DNA of 51,448 nucleotides from Candidatus Eremiobacteraceae bacterium. Lineage in GTDB: Bacteria > Vulcanimicrobiota > Vulcanimicrobiia > Eremiobacterales > Eremiobacteraceae. This document shows, one piece after another, positions 25,404 to 34,390 of the stretch. Within the stretch, counting starts at the first letter, position 1. Each line of letters opens with the position of its first letter. The translations under genes and the position numbers were made by a program. Under the pieces are notes generated by a model, which was given only the letters and a program-made list of their open reading frames with translations, was not told the origin of the DNA and ran no database searches. The stretch is from the NCBI GenBank assembly GCA_036511855.1, contig DATCBN010000085.1, forward strand, positions 1-51,448, given 5' to 3'.

Positions 25404-25766
25404 ATGGGAGTTTCAACCAAGGTGTTTACCGATCAACTTATCACATGCGTGGATTGCGGCCAGCAGTTCACTTTCACAGCCGGCGAGCAAGAGTTCTACG
25501 CCCAAAAGGGCTTCCAGAACAAGCCGAGCCGTTGCCCGGATTGCCGTGCAGCGCGTAAGGCGAGTCGCGGCGGATCCGGCGGCGGTGGCGGTGGCAGCCG
25601 CTTCGGCGGCGGTGGCGGCGGCGGCGGCGGCGGCGGCGCGCAACGCGAGATGTTCCGCACCACGTGCTCGAGCTGCGGCGGCCCGGCCGAAGTGCCGTTC
25701 CAGCCGCGAGGCGACAAGCCGGTCTACTGCCGCGACTGCTTCCAACAGCAGCGCAGCGCCTACTAA
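25404..25766 (+). CDS. Zinc-ribbon protein with glycine-rich linker
   Basis: About 120 residues. The N-terminal zinc ribbon has CVDCGQQFTFTAGEQEFYAQ and a second pair in RCPDCRAARKA. A run of about 30 residues, mostly Gly, follows. The C-terminal module has CSSCGGPAEVPFQP and YCRDCF. Proteins of this build are widespread and unstudied; nucleic-acid binding is plausible. ATG 25404 lacks a ribosome site, whereas GTG 25422 has GGGAG 11 bases upstream and would give the more usual short start before F.D..L.C. A clear terminator follows at 25785. Confidence 0.8.
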   Translation: MGVSTKVFTDQLITCVDCGQQFTFTAGEQEFYAQKGFQNKPSRCPDCRAARKASRGGSGGGGGGSRFGGGGGGGGGGGAQREMFRTTCSSCGGPAEVPFQPRGDKPVYCRDCFQQQRSAY

Positions 25767-25784
25767 AAACCCGGCACAAACTGT

Positions 25785-25815
25785 GGGGCCGGCCTTTATG
25801 GCCGGCCTCATTTTC
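25785..25815 (+). terminator. Terminator of the zinc-ribbon gene
   Basis: The stem GGGGCCGGCC/GGCCGGCCTC (one G-T pair) has a five-base loop and is followed by ATTTTC. Confidence 0.85.
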
Positions 25816-25833
25816 GCATTTACCGTCGGTCGG

Positions 25834-26379
25834 TCACGCCGACTGAACTAGGCCCTTCTTCCACTTCCAACAGCTTCGCTGATGGTCATTGACCATGCCC
25901 ACGGCCTGCATGAACGCGTACATGATCGTGGGGCCGACAAAGATGAAACCGCGCTTTTTAAGGTCGAGGCTTAGCGCATCGGCGGTTTTCGCGCCGGCGA
26001 ACGTGCGCAAGTACTTGGCGAACGAACCGAACTCGCGCTGAACTTCTAAGAAATGTTTGGCATTTCGGACGGTCCCGGCGACTTTCAGCCGGTTGCGCAC
26101 GATGCCGGGATCGGCGAGCAGGCGTTCGACGCGCGCGGGCGTGAAGCGCGCGACCCGAGCCGGGTCGAACCGCGCGAACACTTCGCGATACCGATCGCGT
26201 TTGGCGAGAATGGTCGACCACGAGAGACCTGCCTGCGCTCCCTCGAGGATGAGCATCTCGAAAAGCTTGTGGTCGTCGCGAACGGGATCCCCCCATTCGC
26301 CATCGTGATAACGGATCTCGAGCGCTCCCTTGGCCCAATGGCAGCGCTTGCGGTCCACAGTTTTCACTGACTTCGTCAT
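25834..26379 (-). CDS. tag: DNA-3-methyladenine glycosylase I
   Basis: 181 residues, matching E. coli Tag in length and motifs: RCHWAKG near the start, YHDGEWGDPVRDDHKLFEML, LEGAQAGLSWSTIL, and a C-terminal HQRSC. The Cys/His residues are those that bind structural zinc. It removes 3-methyladenine from alkylated DNA. The ATG at 26379 overlaps the stop of the upstream serine hydrolase gene as ATGA, so the two were translated in tandem. A longer frame to 26553 is a shadow of that gene. Confidence 0.9.
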   Translation of the reverse strand: MTKSVKTVDRKRCHWAKGALEIRYHDGEWGDPVRDDHKLFEMLILEGAQAGLSWSTILAKRDRYREVFARFDPARVARFTPARVERLLADPGIVRNRLKVAGTVRNAKHFLEVQREFGSFAKYLRTFAGAKTADALSLDLKKRGFIFVGPTIMYAFMQAVGMVNDHQRSCWKWKKGLVQSA

Positions 26380-28045
26380 GGCGTGAATACCCGATAAAAA
26401 GGCGCGCCCGAATCGATCGCGCGCAGCGCGCGCCCGGAGACGATTGTATCGAAGGAGAGCCGTTCGGGCGACCAGGTGTCGGTCCCCACGCGGAATGCGC
26501 CGCCTGCCAGTGGCGTGAGTTCGGTTTCGCCGCCATCCGGCGTTTCGGACCACAATTTGTCCGCTCTGACGAACACGCGGAAATTATTTCCCCAGTTGGT
26601 CTCGACCGACCGATAGTGACCGGCGTAGGCATCCCACGACGGCGGATGCGCCGTCGATTTCGGTCCGCCAAACGCCGGCGCGAAGTATCGTTTCGGCCCG
26701 TTGTCGACTTCGGTATACAGTCCGGCATGGTCGCGCGAACCGCAAATAGTAGAGGGCGAACCGCGGATCGGCGACCCAAAAAGCGTCGGTATCGGAGGGG
26801 AACATGGGCAATTGGCACGCCGGGGACTGCAAATAAAGCCGGTCGCCGTGCCGGCGTCTTCACGTGGAGGAGATCCCCCGGTTGCTGCGCGGGCGCCGGC
26901 GCCGGGAGCGGCTTGCCGCCCACGAGAGCGCGCTCGATGGAGAGCGCGTACTCCACCACCGAGCATGGCCGCGGCGCGGTGTATCCGAAATTCGTGAGTG
27001 CCACTGCGCCGAATCCGCCATCGAGGTCGGCCTCCATGCACGCCGTATACGGCTGAGTCCCGCCGGTATGACCGACGACGCTATGTCCGTCGACCGTATG
27101 AACGGCCAAGCCGTAGGCATATTTCGTGTAGAGACTGCCGGTGCCGCCCGCGTCAACCGAACCGACGGTCGCCGATGGCGAAGTCAGCAGAGCGAAGCTG
27201 GAAGCCGATAAGACTTGGCCGTGCGGTCCGGCGCCCCGGTTGAGCAAGAAGCGCAGGTACTTCGCCATGTCGGGTGCGGTGGAAAGCGCTGCGCCGTCGG
27301 GCCAGTCGGCTTCGTAGAACGGGGCCTCGACTACGGGCAAGTCCGGTGACGGCGGGCGGTCGTCGTATTCATTGAGGTACCCGACGGCCATCCGCTCGCG
27401 CGCCTCGTAGGTGGTGGCGGGCTCGCTGTCCGACATGTCCAGCGCCTTGAAGAGATCGTCGCGGATGATATCGGGATACGGCCGGCCGTCGATGTGTTCG
27501 AGCATGTACCCAAGCGTATAGTAGCCGTTGTTGGAATACGACCAATGAGTCCCGGGGGCGAAACCGGTCTCGACATTTTGCAGCGCGTACACGAGATATT
27601 CGCCCGTCAGGTCGTCGCGCGTGCCGTCGGGCAATCCGCTCGTGTGGTTGAGCAAGTCGCGGCCGGTGAGCGGCCGGTATTGCGTGTGGACGCGAAAGTA
27701 CGGCAGGTAGTCGGTGACGGGTTTTTCGGGATCGAACGCACCGCGATCCCTCGCTTGCAGCAACGCCACGGCGGTCATGGACTTCGTGATCGAACCCACG
27801 CCGAAGAGCGTCGTCGCGGTGACGGGCCTCCCGGTCTTGAGATCGGCCGTACCGAGATAGAGCGTGATGAGCGTCCCGTCGCGGTTGGTGACCGCAAGAG
27901 CCATTCCTGGAATATGGTTATCGTGCATGAATGCCTCAGCCGAGGCCTTGATGTCGCCCGTCGCATCTTCGGCGCCGGCGGCGACCGGTGCCATCAATAG
28001 TAAGCCGCACGCAAGTATGCGCAACAGACGTCGCACGTTATCCAA
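26376..28045 (-). pseudogene. Serine hydrolase (class C beta-lactamase-like), two frameshifts
   Basis: The first frame gives a signal peptide (MDNVRRLLRILACGLLLMAP) and a beta-lactamase/esterase domain with Ser85-x-x-Lys88 (SITK), Tyr170-x-Asn (YSN) and the HTGG equivalent of KTG (GHTGGTQPY). Conserved sequence then moves to a second frame near 26855 (GDRLYLQSPACQLPMFP) and a third near 26730 (DHAGLYTEVDNGPKRYFAPA), ending at 26376. Both steps equal one extra base. The third frame's stop overlaps tag's ATG, showing it is the native frame. With both corrected the protein is about 555 residues. Recent decay or sequence error cannot be separated here. Confidence 0.8.
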
Positions 28046-28058
28046 TTCCTCGCACTAT

Positions 28059-28838
28059 CTACCAGTTCGGCGAACGTTTTTCCAGAAATGCGCCGATGCC
28101 TTCGCGGGCGGCTTCGGCGTCGGCGTTGCGCGACATGACTTCCTTTGTATATTCGTACGCTTCGTGTTGCGGCAGATCGCGTTGGCGGTAGAACGCCTGC
28201 TTCCCGAGTCCGGTCACGTACGGGCTGAAGCGCACGACCCGGGCCGCGAGATCGGCGGTTGCGGCGTCTAGTGCGTCGAGCGGCGCCACCACGTTGACCA
28301 GGCCCGCCGCAAGCGCCTGCTGAGCGCTGATCGGATCGCCCGTGAGCAGCATCTGCATGGCGAGTTTGGCGGGCACGGCCCGGCTCAATGCGACCATCGG
28401 CGTGGAACAGAATAGGCCGATCTTGATCCCGGGAGTCGCAAACGTGGCGGACTCCGCGGCGACCACCAGATCGCAGGATGCCACGAGCTGACAACCGGCA
28501 GCGGTCGCGATGCCGTGCACCTGCGCGATCACCGGCTGGGGAATGGCTTGAATCGTCTCCATCAATACCGTGCACGCGTCGAACAATTCGCGATAGAACG
28601 CAAGGTCGCGACCTGGGAACTCGGCGAGATCGTGACCGCTTGAGAATACGCTGCCGCGAGCGTTGAGCACGACAGCGCGCACACCTGGCGCGTGCTCGAG
28701 CGTGCGCAGCGCCGCCGTTAGTTCGCGCATGAGTCCGAGCGATAACGCATTGCGCTTGGAGGGGCGATTGAGCGTGAGGGTCGCGACGGGCGCGGAGTCG
28801 TCGATGATGACGTTCATCGCCGATACTGATTCTTGCAT
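28059..28838 (-). CDS. Enoyl-CoA hydratase/isomerase family protein
   Basis: 259 residues of crotonase fold. The oxyanion-hole region reads GSVFSSGHDL and the second turn VHGIATAAGCQLVASCDLVV. The usual catalytic Glu pair of true hydratases is not evident; the pattern is closer to ECHDC3-type proteins, so the reaction is uncertain. ATG 28838 and ATG 28817 (MNVIIDDSAPVATL) are both possible; neither has a clear ribosome site. It lies 13 bases upstream of the serine hydrolase gene and probably shares its transcript. Confidence 0.85.
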   Translation of the reverse strand: MQESVSAMNVIIDDSAPVATLTLNRPSKRNALSLGLMRELTAALRTLEHAPGVRAVVLNARGSVFSSGHDLAEFPGRDLAFYRELFDACTVLMETIQAIPQPVIAQVHGIATAAGCQLVASCDLVVAAESATFATPGIKIGLFCSTPMVALSRAVPAKLAMQMLLTGDPISAQQALAAGLVNVVAPLDALDAATADLAARVVRFSPYVTGLGKQAFYRQRDLPQHEAYEYTKEVMSRNADAEAAREGIGAFLEKRSPNW

Positions 28839-28893
28839 GTGGGAAACATTCGCGAGCGAAACCGGTCGTTACCCCCGGCCGGCGCGCAGCGTG

Positions 28894-30525
28894 CTACACT
28901 TCGAGCGCCGAAAGATTGCGGCTGGCGCGGCCCAGCGTCTCCCAAACGGCGATGCTGGTGAGCACGAGGCTCGCGGCCAGGCCGACGAGAGCGCCGGTCG
29001 TGCCGTGCAAAGTCAGTCTGGTCAGCCACAACGCGGCGCCGCAGACGACAAGCATTCCGAGACCGTTGAGAAATGGTATGACCATGCGCGGTCCGCGATT
29101 GATGGAGTTCGGGTTTTCCCATGTGAACGATGGGTGGCTCGTGTCAAACGCGACGCCCAGGCTGATCGAGCACGCGGCCATGATCACGCCAAAGCCTACG
29201 ACTGCAAAGCTCTGCGGCAGATTGAAACCATATCCGGCCGACAACAAGCCGCCGCCTATCGCGGCGATCGTCGCGGTTTGGCCGAACGGAACGAGCACCT
29301 TTGCGACGAGCACCTCGTGCGCCCGCAGCGGCGACGACTTCAAGACCCAGATCGCCGCGTGTTCGAGAGAGAGCGACGTCATGCCGGGCGTGACGGCGCC
29401 GAGAACGGCCACAAAGCCGATCTGCACCATCGCGAGCTGCACGGTGAGCGGGAAGATCGGCGTTTGCACGGCGTGCCCGATGAGCAGATAGACGACGAAC
29501 ATCAGCGCTCCGATGTGATTGAACCAGAGCTGCGGCGTGCGCAGGAACGTCGTGAGATCTTTCGTCACCAGCGCCACGATGCGCGAATGCCGCGGCCCGA
29601 CGCCGGCCAGCGGTTCGGCTACGCGCCGTATGCCCCCGGCGAACGAATCGCTCCAGCCGCGTGCGAATGACCGCGATACCAGCCACAGGGCCGGCGGGCA
29701 AATGGCGAACGTCTCGAATAGGAGCATGGCGGTCCAGCCCAGGCCGGCTGCAGAGCCTCCGGTGCCCACGCCGCCGAATGCGGAAAGCCCCCAACCGAGC
29801 CACGTGCTCGGCAACCACGATGGCGGCGGCGGTAAGCTCATCGTGGCGACATCGCCCGTGATGTGAGACACGCGGTAGAACATCGCGATCCAAAAGACCG
29901 TCGGCACGACGGCGCCGACGAGCCACAGACCTTCTTTTGCCAAGCGCGCGGGTATGACGCGCAGCGCGAGAATCGTGACCACGACGAGCGCGGCATACAG
30001 AATCGCCGGGAATACCGTGATGCCGACGATCATCGCCGGATACGCGATCCACGGCGCGCCCAATGCGGCGAGGTAGCCGAGAACGAACGGTAAGACGAAC
30101 GCGAGGATGTAGAGTTCGTTTTGCACGACGCCGAGCACGAACTTCGCCGAGACCAGCGCTGGAATACGAACCGGCAACGCCAAGAGCAGCGGCATGTCCG
30201 TAGACGCGTAGAGGTCGCCGAGCGCTTGCCCGAATGCGATGACGATGTCGGTGAGAAGATAGACGAGGAATGCCCACGCGGGGACGGTTGCCAGCAGTCC
30301 GCTTGCGCCCGCCGCATCGAGCGCGCGCGTACCGACGTACGTGCCCATGAAGATGAGGCTGAACAGCACGCCGCCAGCTATCATCGCGGCCGCGTGCACG
30401 GTGGAGTTCGACCACTCGCGTCGCGCGGCGAATATCCGGATCTGCAGGAGTCTGACGACGAGCAGCCATGTCTGCGAGGCCGCGGATCGGCGGCGCATCG
30501 TGCCTGCCGGCGTGAATAGTATCAA
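28894..30525 (-). CDS. ABC-2-type exporter membrane protein
   Basis: 543 residues with roughly a dozen hydrophobic segments (for example AAMIAGGVLFSLIFMGTYVG and LYILAFVLPFVLGYLAALGA), and a soluble loop in the middle (about 280-330). This large size fits a single polypeptide carrying two six-helix halves. The TTG at 30525 overlaps the stop of the ATPase gene as TTGA; ATG 30498 is an alternative. It pairs with the ATPase upstream to form an exporter of unknown substrate. Confidence 0.8.
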   Translation of the reverse strand: MILFTPAGTMRRRSAASQTWLLVVRLLQIRIFAARREWSNSTVHAAAMIAGGVLFSLIFMGTYVGTRALDAAGASGLLATVPAWAFLVYLLTDIVIAFGQALGDLYASTDMPLLLALPVRIPALVSAKFVLGVVQNELYILAFVLPFVLGYLAALGAPWIAYPAMIVGITVFPAILYAALVVVTILALRVIPARLAKEGLWLVGAVVPTVFWIAMFYRVSHITGDVATMSLPPPPSWLPSTWLGWGLSAFGGVGTGGSAAGLGWTAMLLFETFAICPPALWLVSRSFARGWSDSFAGGIRRVAEPLAGVGPRHSRIVALVTKDLTTFLRTPQLWFNHIGALMFVVYLLIGHAVQTPIFPLTVQLAMVQIGFVAVLGAVTPGMTSLSLEHAAIWVLKSSPLRAHEVLVAKVLVPFGQTATIAAIGGGLLSAGYGFNLPQSFAVVGFGVIMAACSISLGVAFDTSHPSFTWENPNSINRGPRMVIPFLNGLGMLVVCGAALWLTRLTLHGTTGALVGLAASLVLTSIAVWETLGRASRNLSALEV

Positions 30526-31307
30526 CGCGAACCCGCGACGATGCTCCGCAGACGATCGCCGGATGCGGCTTCGCCGGGCTCGCCGCCGGTGATGTTGAGA
30601 AAGACATCCTCAAGAGTGGCATCGCCGCGCAGAGCGCGCAGTTCGTCGACGGTTCCGATGGCTGCGATGCGGCCGTGATCGACGATCGCCACGCGGTCGC
30701 ATAGTCCTTGCGCGATCTCCATGATGTGCGTGGACATCATCACCGCGCCGCCGGCGCGCGTGACCGCGCGCAAGATGTCCTTGAGCAAACGCGCGCTTTT
30801 CGGATCCAACCCCACGGTCGGTTCGTCGAGGAAATAGATGCGCGGTTCGTGCAAGAGCGCGGCGCACAGCGCGACTTTCTGCTTCATGCCGTGCGAGAAC
30901 CCTTCGAGCAGCTCTCCGGCGGCCGACGTGAGCTCGAAGAGGTCGAGCAGCTCGCCGATGCGCGCGCGCTTTCGTTTCGGGTCCATGCCGTAGACATCGC
31001 CGATGAAGTTGAGGAACTCCACGGGCGTCAGCTTGCCGTAAAGATTCGGCTCGTCGGGAACGTAGCCGAACATGCGCTTCGCGGCTTCCGGCCGTTTCAC
31101 GATGTCAAAGCCGCCGAGAACCGCCCGGCCGGCAGTCGGACGCAATAGTCCAGTCAGAATTCTTATCGTCGTGGTCTTGCCGGCGCCGTTTGGTCCGAGA
31201 AATCCGAAAATCTCGCCGGGCTCTACGCGAAATGTTATCTCGTTGACCGCGACCGTGGCGCCAAAGCGTTTGGTCAGCGACTCGACTTCTAGGAGCGAAC
31301 CACTCAT
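30522..31307 (-). CDS. ABC transporter ATPase (ABC-2 exporter)
   Basis: About 261 residues. Walker A is GPNGAGKTT, the signature is FSHGMKQK (a variant of LSGGQ typical of ABC-2 exporters), Walker B is IYFLDEPTVGLD and the H-loop is MSTHIM. ATG 31307 gives the standard start MSGSLLEVESLTKRFG; a GTG at 31331 adds eight residues. The stop overlaps the permease start, so the two subunits are coupled. No regulator is adjacent. Confidence 0.9.
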   Translation of the reverse strand: MSGSLLEVESLTKRFGATVAVNEITFRVEPGEIFGFLGPNGAGKTTTIRILTGLLRPTAGRAVLGGFDIVKRPEAAKRMFGYVPDEPNLYGKLTPVEFLNFIGDVYGMDPKRKRARIGELLDLFELTSAAGELLEGFSHGMKQKVALCAALLHEPRIYFLDEPTVGLDPKSARLLKDILRAVTRAGGAVMMSTHIMEIAQGLCDRVAIVDHGRIAAIGTVDELRALRGDATLEDVFLNITGGEPGEAASGDRLRSIVAGSR

Positions 31308-31331
31308 TACAAGGGTATCGGTTGGATGCAC

Positions 31332-31655
31332 CAGCGGCGTGGCCTTCGACGTTCGTCACTAGCCGCGGGACACCAAATTCCGGAGACGTCTTGTAACGCA
31401 GCTAGCCCTGCACCCGTCGTATGCTTGTCGGCTTTGGAGTGAGCGCATCCGGCGCGGCTGAGCTTTTGACGTACGCCCGATCTTGGTGTGAAAGACGGAC
31501 GCAGCAGTCGCCGGCTCTCAAGCCAGGGGAACCCTCGTTTGGCCACCGTGAGCGCGGTCACTTTGAATGCGCGACGGGACTTTAGGACACCCAAAGCGAG
31601 GACTCCGGACGAGGTAATTCACTTCTGTCTATGGGTAAGTAATAGGAGCGCAAGA
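31332..31655. other. Intergenic stretch with a doubtful small ORF
   Basis: About 320 bases between the divergent ATPase and DUF5752-like genes. A frame from GTG 31488 to 31685 (65 residues, Arg-rich) ends in a GTGA overlap with the next gene, which would suit an operon, but it has no ribosome site and unremarkable composition. Inside that frame, AGGAG at 31643-31647 precedes GTG 31656, making a nine-codon leader ORF ending in the same overlap. ACACCAA (from 31372) and TTGGTGT (near 31484) could pair over about 120 bases. Nothing firmer is seen. Confidence 0.3.
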
Positions 31656-31681
31656 GTGATTCGGGAAGAAAGTCGTCAGTT

Positions 31682-31981
31682 GTGAAGGATCGCGTTTTTC
31701 ATTCCGGCGGTGACGGTTCGCCAGACAGCGGGCCGGTCAGTTGGTTTGCACTTCGCACCGACGACACGCATGCTTTAGCGGACCACTTGCGTCACTTGCA
31801 GGCCGATGACGTCAAACGACACTTCGCCAATGGCGATTTCGAACGTTGGCTCACCGAACTCTATCACCGCCCGGATCTTGCCGAAGCGGTGCGCAGACTT
31901 CGAACCACTTGGAACGGCGAACAGAATCCCCGCGCTGAATTGATCGCCGTGCTGGAATCCACCAACTTCAAGGCATCGTAA
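31682..31981 (+). CDS. Small conserved-looking protein (DUF5752-like)
   Basis: 99 residues beginning at GTG 31682. The middle, RHLQADDVKRHFANGDFERW followed by LTELYHRPDLAEAVRRLR, resembles a helical module seen in uncharacterised proteins where H(F)..GDF..W is conserved. It is charged, has no membrane segment and no catalytic motif I can name. Translation may be coupled to a nine-codon leader ORF ending in GTGA. A strong terminator follows at 32016. Confidence 0.6.
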   Translation: MKDRVFHSGGDGSPDSGPVSWFALRTDDTHALADHLRHLQADDVKRHFANGDFERWLTELYHRPDLAEAVRRLRTTWNGEQNPRAELIAVLESTNFKAS

Positions 31982-32015
31982 TTTTCCCGCCGATTCCGCG
32001 GCGCTTCCAACGATT

Positions 32016-32055
32016 AGAGCAACTGCCGCAGGGCGAACGGCAGCCGCTCTTTTTT
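32016..32055 (+). terminator. Terminator between the DUF5752-like and Nudix genes
   Basis: The stem AGAGC..CTGCCG/CGGCAG..GCTCT has a short internal loop and ends in a run of six T. Confidence 0.85.
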
Positions 32056-32146
32056 GATTACGTAATCCATGTGCAAAACGATGCTCGGCTCTAAGTCGTC
32101 CCGGGAAATGCCGCCGGCCGCGGCCAAGGGTTGACGACGGTAGACG

Positions 32147-32710
32147 ATGGCAAAACGCAAATGGGAAATCATCTCGTCGGAGCTCGTGATCGAGTCCCCG
32201 TGGTACAATCTGCGCCGCGACGCGTGCAGGCTTCCTCACGGCTCGGTGATCGAACCATACTACGTCCGCGTCCACGACGGATTCAGCGTCATATTCGCGC
32301 TCACAGCCGAGCGGCATGTCGTCATGACGCGCCAATACAAGCATGGCATCGGCGACGTCGTGCTGGAACTGCCGGCGGGAGCGCTCGAGCCGGGCGAAGA
32401 TCCCGCTGCTTGTGCGGCCCGCGAACTTGAGGAGGAGACGGGTTACGTGGCGCCGTCCTTCGAGTTGATCGCAGAGTTCGCGGCCGATCCGACAAGCTCA
32501 ACGGGGCGTTTGTTTTTGTTTCTAGCCCGTGACGCGACGCCCGCCGGCACGGCGGCGCCCGACGTGACCGAGGACATCGAAACCGTGCTCTTGCCCGTGG
32601 CCGACGTGATCGCGCGCGTCCGCTCGGGCGAGATCTACGTGCAGAGCCACGTCGCGGCCATTTACACCGCGCTCGACCGCTTGGGCCTTATCGGTGTGGA
32701 CGCCCGCTAG
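32147..32710 (+). CDS. Nudix hydrolase, ADP-ribose pyrophosphatase-like
   Basis: 187 residues. The Nudix box is complete (about 76-98): G at the start, E five residues later in ALEPGEDP, then RELEEETGY. Upstream are VIEPYYVRVHDG and VVMTRQYKHGIGDVVLELPAG, the pattern of NudF-type enzymes that split ADP-ribose or NDP-sugars into AMP and a sugar phosphate. It is cytoplasmic and monocistronic, beginning about 90 bases after the preceding terminator. Confidence 0.9.
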   Translation: MAKRKWEIISSELVIESPWYNLRRDACRLPHGSVIEPYYVRVHDGFSVIFALTAERHVVMTRQYKHGIGDVVLELPAGALEPGEDPAACAARELEEETGYVAPSFELIAEFAADPTSSTGRLFLFLARDATPAGTAAPDVTEDIETVLLPVADVIARVRSGEIYVQSHVAAIYTALDRLGLIGVDAR

Positions 32711-32781
32711 CCGCCGGGTTCACGTGGCCGCCGACATCGGTCGACGGCCGTACCAGAGCGGCTGACCCCAGAACATTTCCA

Positions 32782-33153
32782 TTACGACTTCACCTGATGC
32801 AAGATGAAATGGTTGCCTTCGGTATCTTCTCCGAACGCCATGAAGCACGGCCCGTTTTCTTCGATGTGTTCGGCGATCTGCGCACCTCGAGATCGAAAGT
32901 GATCGGCAGCCGCGCGCGCATCGTCGACGTGGAACATGACTCCATGTCCTGGATGCCAAGAACCGTCGTCCATACGCCAGAGACCAAATGTCGTGCCGTC
33001 CGCCAGCTCGAACTCGGCGCCTTGCTCGGCTTCGTAGAGGACGGGCAAACCCATGACATCGCGCCAAAAAGCGATTGCGCGTTGCGGCTCTTTGACAAGA
33101 TAGGTCGTGACGTCGATGCCCTTTATGGCGATCGCCTGTTTCGTTGCGCTCAT
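32782..33153 (-). CDS. VOC-family (glyoxalase/bleomycin-resistance fold) protein
   Basis: 123 residues, a single vicinal-oxygen-chelate unit of two beta-alpha-beta-beta-beta modules. DVTTYLVKEPQRAIAFWRDV opens the fold, MFHVDDARAAADHFRSRGAQ marks the second module, and GNHFILHQV closes it. Members include glyoxalases, dioxygenases and antibiotic-binding proteins; the metal residues are too degenerate here to choose. It may be co-transcribed with a 50-residue ORF 42 bases upstream. Confidence 0.85.
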   Translation of the reverse strand: MSATKQAIAIKGIDVTTYLVKEPQRAIAFWRDVMGLPVLYEAEQGAEFELADGTTFGLWRMDDGSWHPGHGVMFHVDDARAAADHFRSRGAQIAEHIEENGPCFMAFGEDTEGNHFILHQVKS

Positions 33154-33195
33154 GTATTCGCTCGCTTTCGTGCTTGGAAAAAGTGAGAAGGGCGA

Positions 33196-33348
33196 CTAGT
33201 CGCCGGTGGTGTCGGCTTCAGACCCGCTCGCCGGCGGAGAGGCCGCAGGCTCGGACATGATCGCTTCATATCCGGAGCGGATCAAGTAGACTTCCAGTGA
33301 TTGGAACAACTCGCGCCCCGCCGGCGCTTTTTGTGTGCTCGTGCCCAT
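33196..33348 (-). CDS. Small ORF (50 aa), unknown function
   Basis: ATG 33348 to TAG 33196 encodes 50 residues: a helical segment (GRELFQSLEVYLIRSGYEA) and an acidic, Pro/Ser/Ala-rich tail ending TTGD. AGAGAG lies about nine bases upstream. It is in the same direction as the VOC gene, and diverges from the WYL regulator whose palindrome lies 60 bases away, so it may be a target of that regulator. I do not recognise it. Confidence 0.5.
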   Translation of the reverse strand: MGTSTQKAPAGRELFQSLEVYLIRSGYEAIMSEPAASPPASGSEADTTGD

Positions 33349-33406
33349 AGGCGGGCTCTCTTTCGTTTCGAAATCTCGTTGAGGGGTACCACAATCCTAC
33401 CCCGGC

Positions 33407-33442
33407 ATACTTGACAAAGGCTGTCAAGTATTGTGGTAATAT
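33407..33442 (+). promoter_or_regulatory. Palindromic operator and promoter of the WYL regulator
   Basis: A perfect inverted repeat ATACTTGACA-five bases-TGTCAAGTAT (33407-33431) contains the TTGACA box, and TAATAT (33437-33442) follows. The -35/-10 spacing would be 20 bases, longer than ideal. Transcription should start at about 33449, which is the A of the start codon, predicting a leaderless mRNA. The palindrome is placed to control both this gene and the divergent small ORF/VOC pair. Confidence 0.75.
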
Positions 33443-33448
33443 GAGGAT

Positions 33449-34390
33449 ATGAAAAGCGACCGGCTCTTGGCGATGCTTCTACTCTTGCAGGCGCGGGGGC
33501 GGCTCGCCGCCCGCGCGGTCGCCAGGGAGCTGGAAGTCTCGGAGCGCACGGTTTACCGCGACGTGGATTCGCTAAGCGCGGCCGGCGTGCCGGTGTTCTC
33601 CGAGCGGGGGTCGCGCGGCGGCATCGTCCTCGCCGCGGGCTATCGGGCCGCATTGACCAACCTGGGCGACCAGGAAGTGCGCGCGCTGTTCATTTCGGCG
33701 TCCAATCCCATCGCCGACCTCGGCCTTGGCGGCAGCTTGGCCCGATCGCTCGAGATACTGGCCGGCGCCCTGCCCGAGACCAAGCGCCGCTCGGCGGAGC
33801 GCGCGCGCGGCCGCATCTATATCGATGCAAAGCGATGGGTGCAGGCGGAGCAGCCGCGCGAACATCTCGCGTCGCTGCAGCGGGCGATTTGGCAAGACCT
33901 GCGCGTCGAGCTTCACTATCGCGACCGTGCCGGAAAAGTCACCCGCAGGATGATCGAGCCGCTCGGCCTCGTCGCCAAGGCCGGCATTTGGTACCTCGTG
34001 GCACAATCCGGCGCCGAGATGCGCGTCTTCCGCGCAGAGCGGATCATCGACGTGCGCGTCACGGACGAGCGATTCGCGTGGCCGGCGGACTTCAACCTCG
34101 AGCAATTCTGGCGCGACTGGAGCGCCGCGCTTGCGGACCGCACGCCGAAATATCCGGTCAAGCTTCTTCTTCACGTCAATTCCGCGCGAGTTCGCGAAGC
34201 ATTGGAGTGGTTCGAGGCTCGCTTCGATGCCGACGGCAGCGTTGCGCACGTCAGCTATCCGGGGCCCGAAATCGCGCTCGGCGATGTGCTCGCACACGGC
34301 GGCCGGGTGGAGGTGCTCGAACCTGCCGAGCTTCGAGCGAAAGTGATGGCGTGTGCCCGCGAAGTGACCGAGCGCTACGCATCGCCGTAG
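33449..34390 (+). CDS. WYL-domain transcriptional regulator (YafY type)
   Basis: 313 residues. The N-terminal DeoR-like helix-turn-helix is MKSDRLLAMLLLLQARGRL followed by VSERTVYRDVDSLSAAGVPV. The WYL domain (about 150-215) contains a GIWYLVAQSG core, and a C-terminal WCX extension follows. WYL proteins bind nucleic acid or nucleotide ligands and often control stress or defence genes, but no defence gene is adjacent. The start codon sits at the predicted transcription start with no usable ribosome site. The stop codon TAG is formed by the GTAG of repeat E. Confidence 0.9.
   Translation: MKSDRLLAMLLLLQARGRLAARAVARELEVSERTVYRDVDSLSAAGVPVFSERGSRGGIVLAAGYRAALTNLGDQEVRALFISASNPIADLGLGGSLARSLEILAGALPETKRRSAERARGRIYIDAKRWVQAEQPREHLASLQRAIWQDLRVELHYRDRAGKVTRRMIEPLGLVAKAGIWYLVAQSGAEMRVFRAERIIDVRVTDERFAWPADFNLEQFWRDWSAALADRTPKYPVKLLLHVNSARVREALEWFEARFDADGSVAHVSYPGPEIALGDVLAHGGRVEVLEPAELRAKVMACAREVTERYASP

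Noticed and set aside
25958..28045. A single 695-residue protein joining the serine hydrolase to an Arg-rich C-terminus over tag
   Set aside because: After about residue 400 the conserved hydrolase sequence moves to other frames and tag is well supported in its own frame, so the long tail is read-through after a frameshift.
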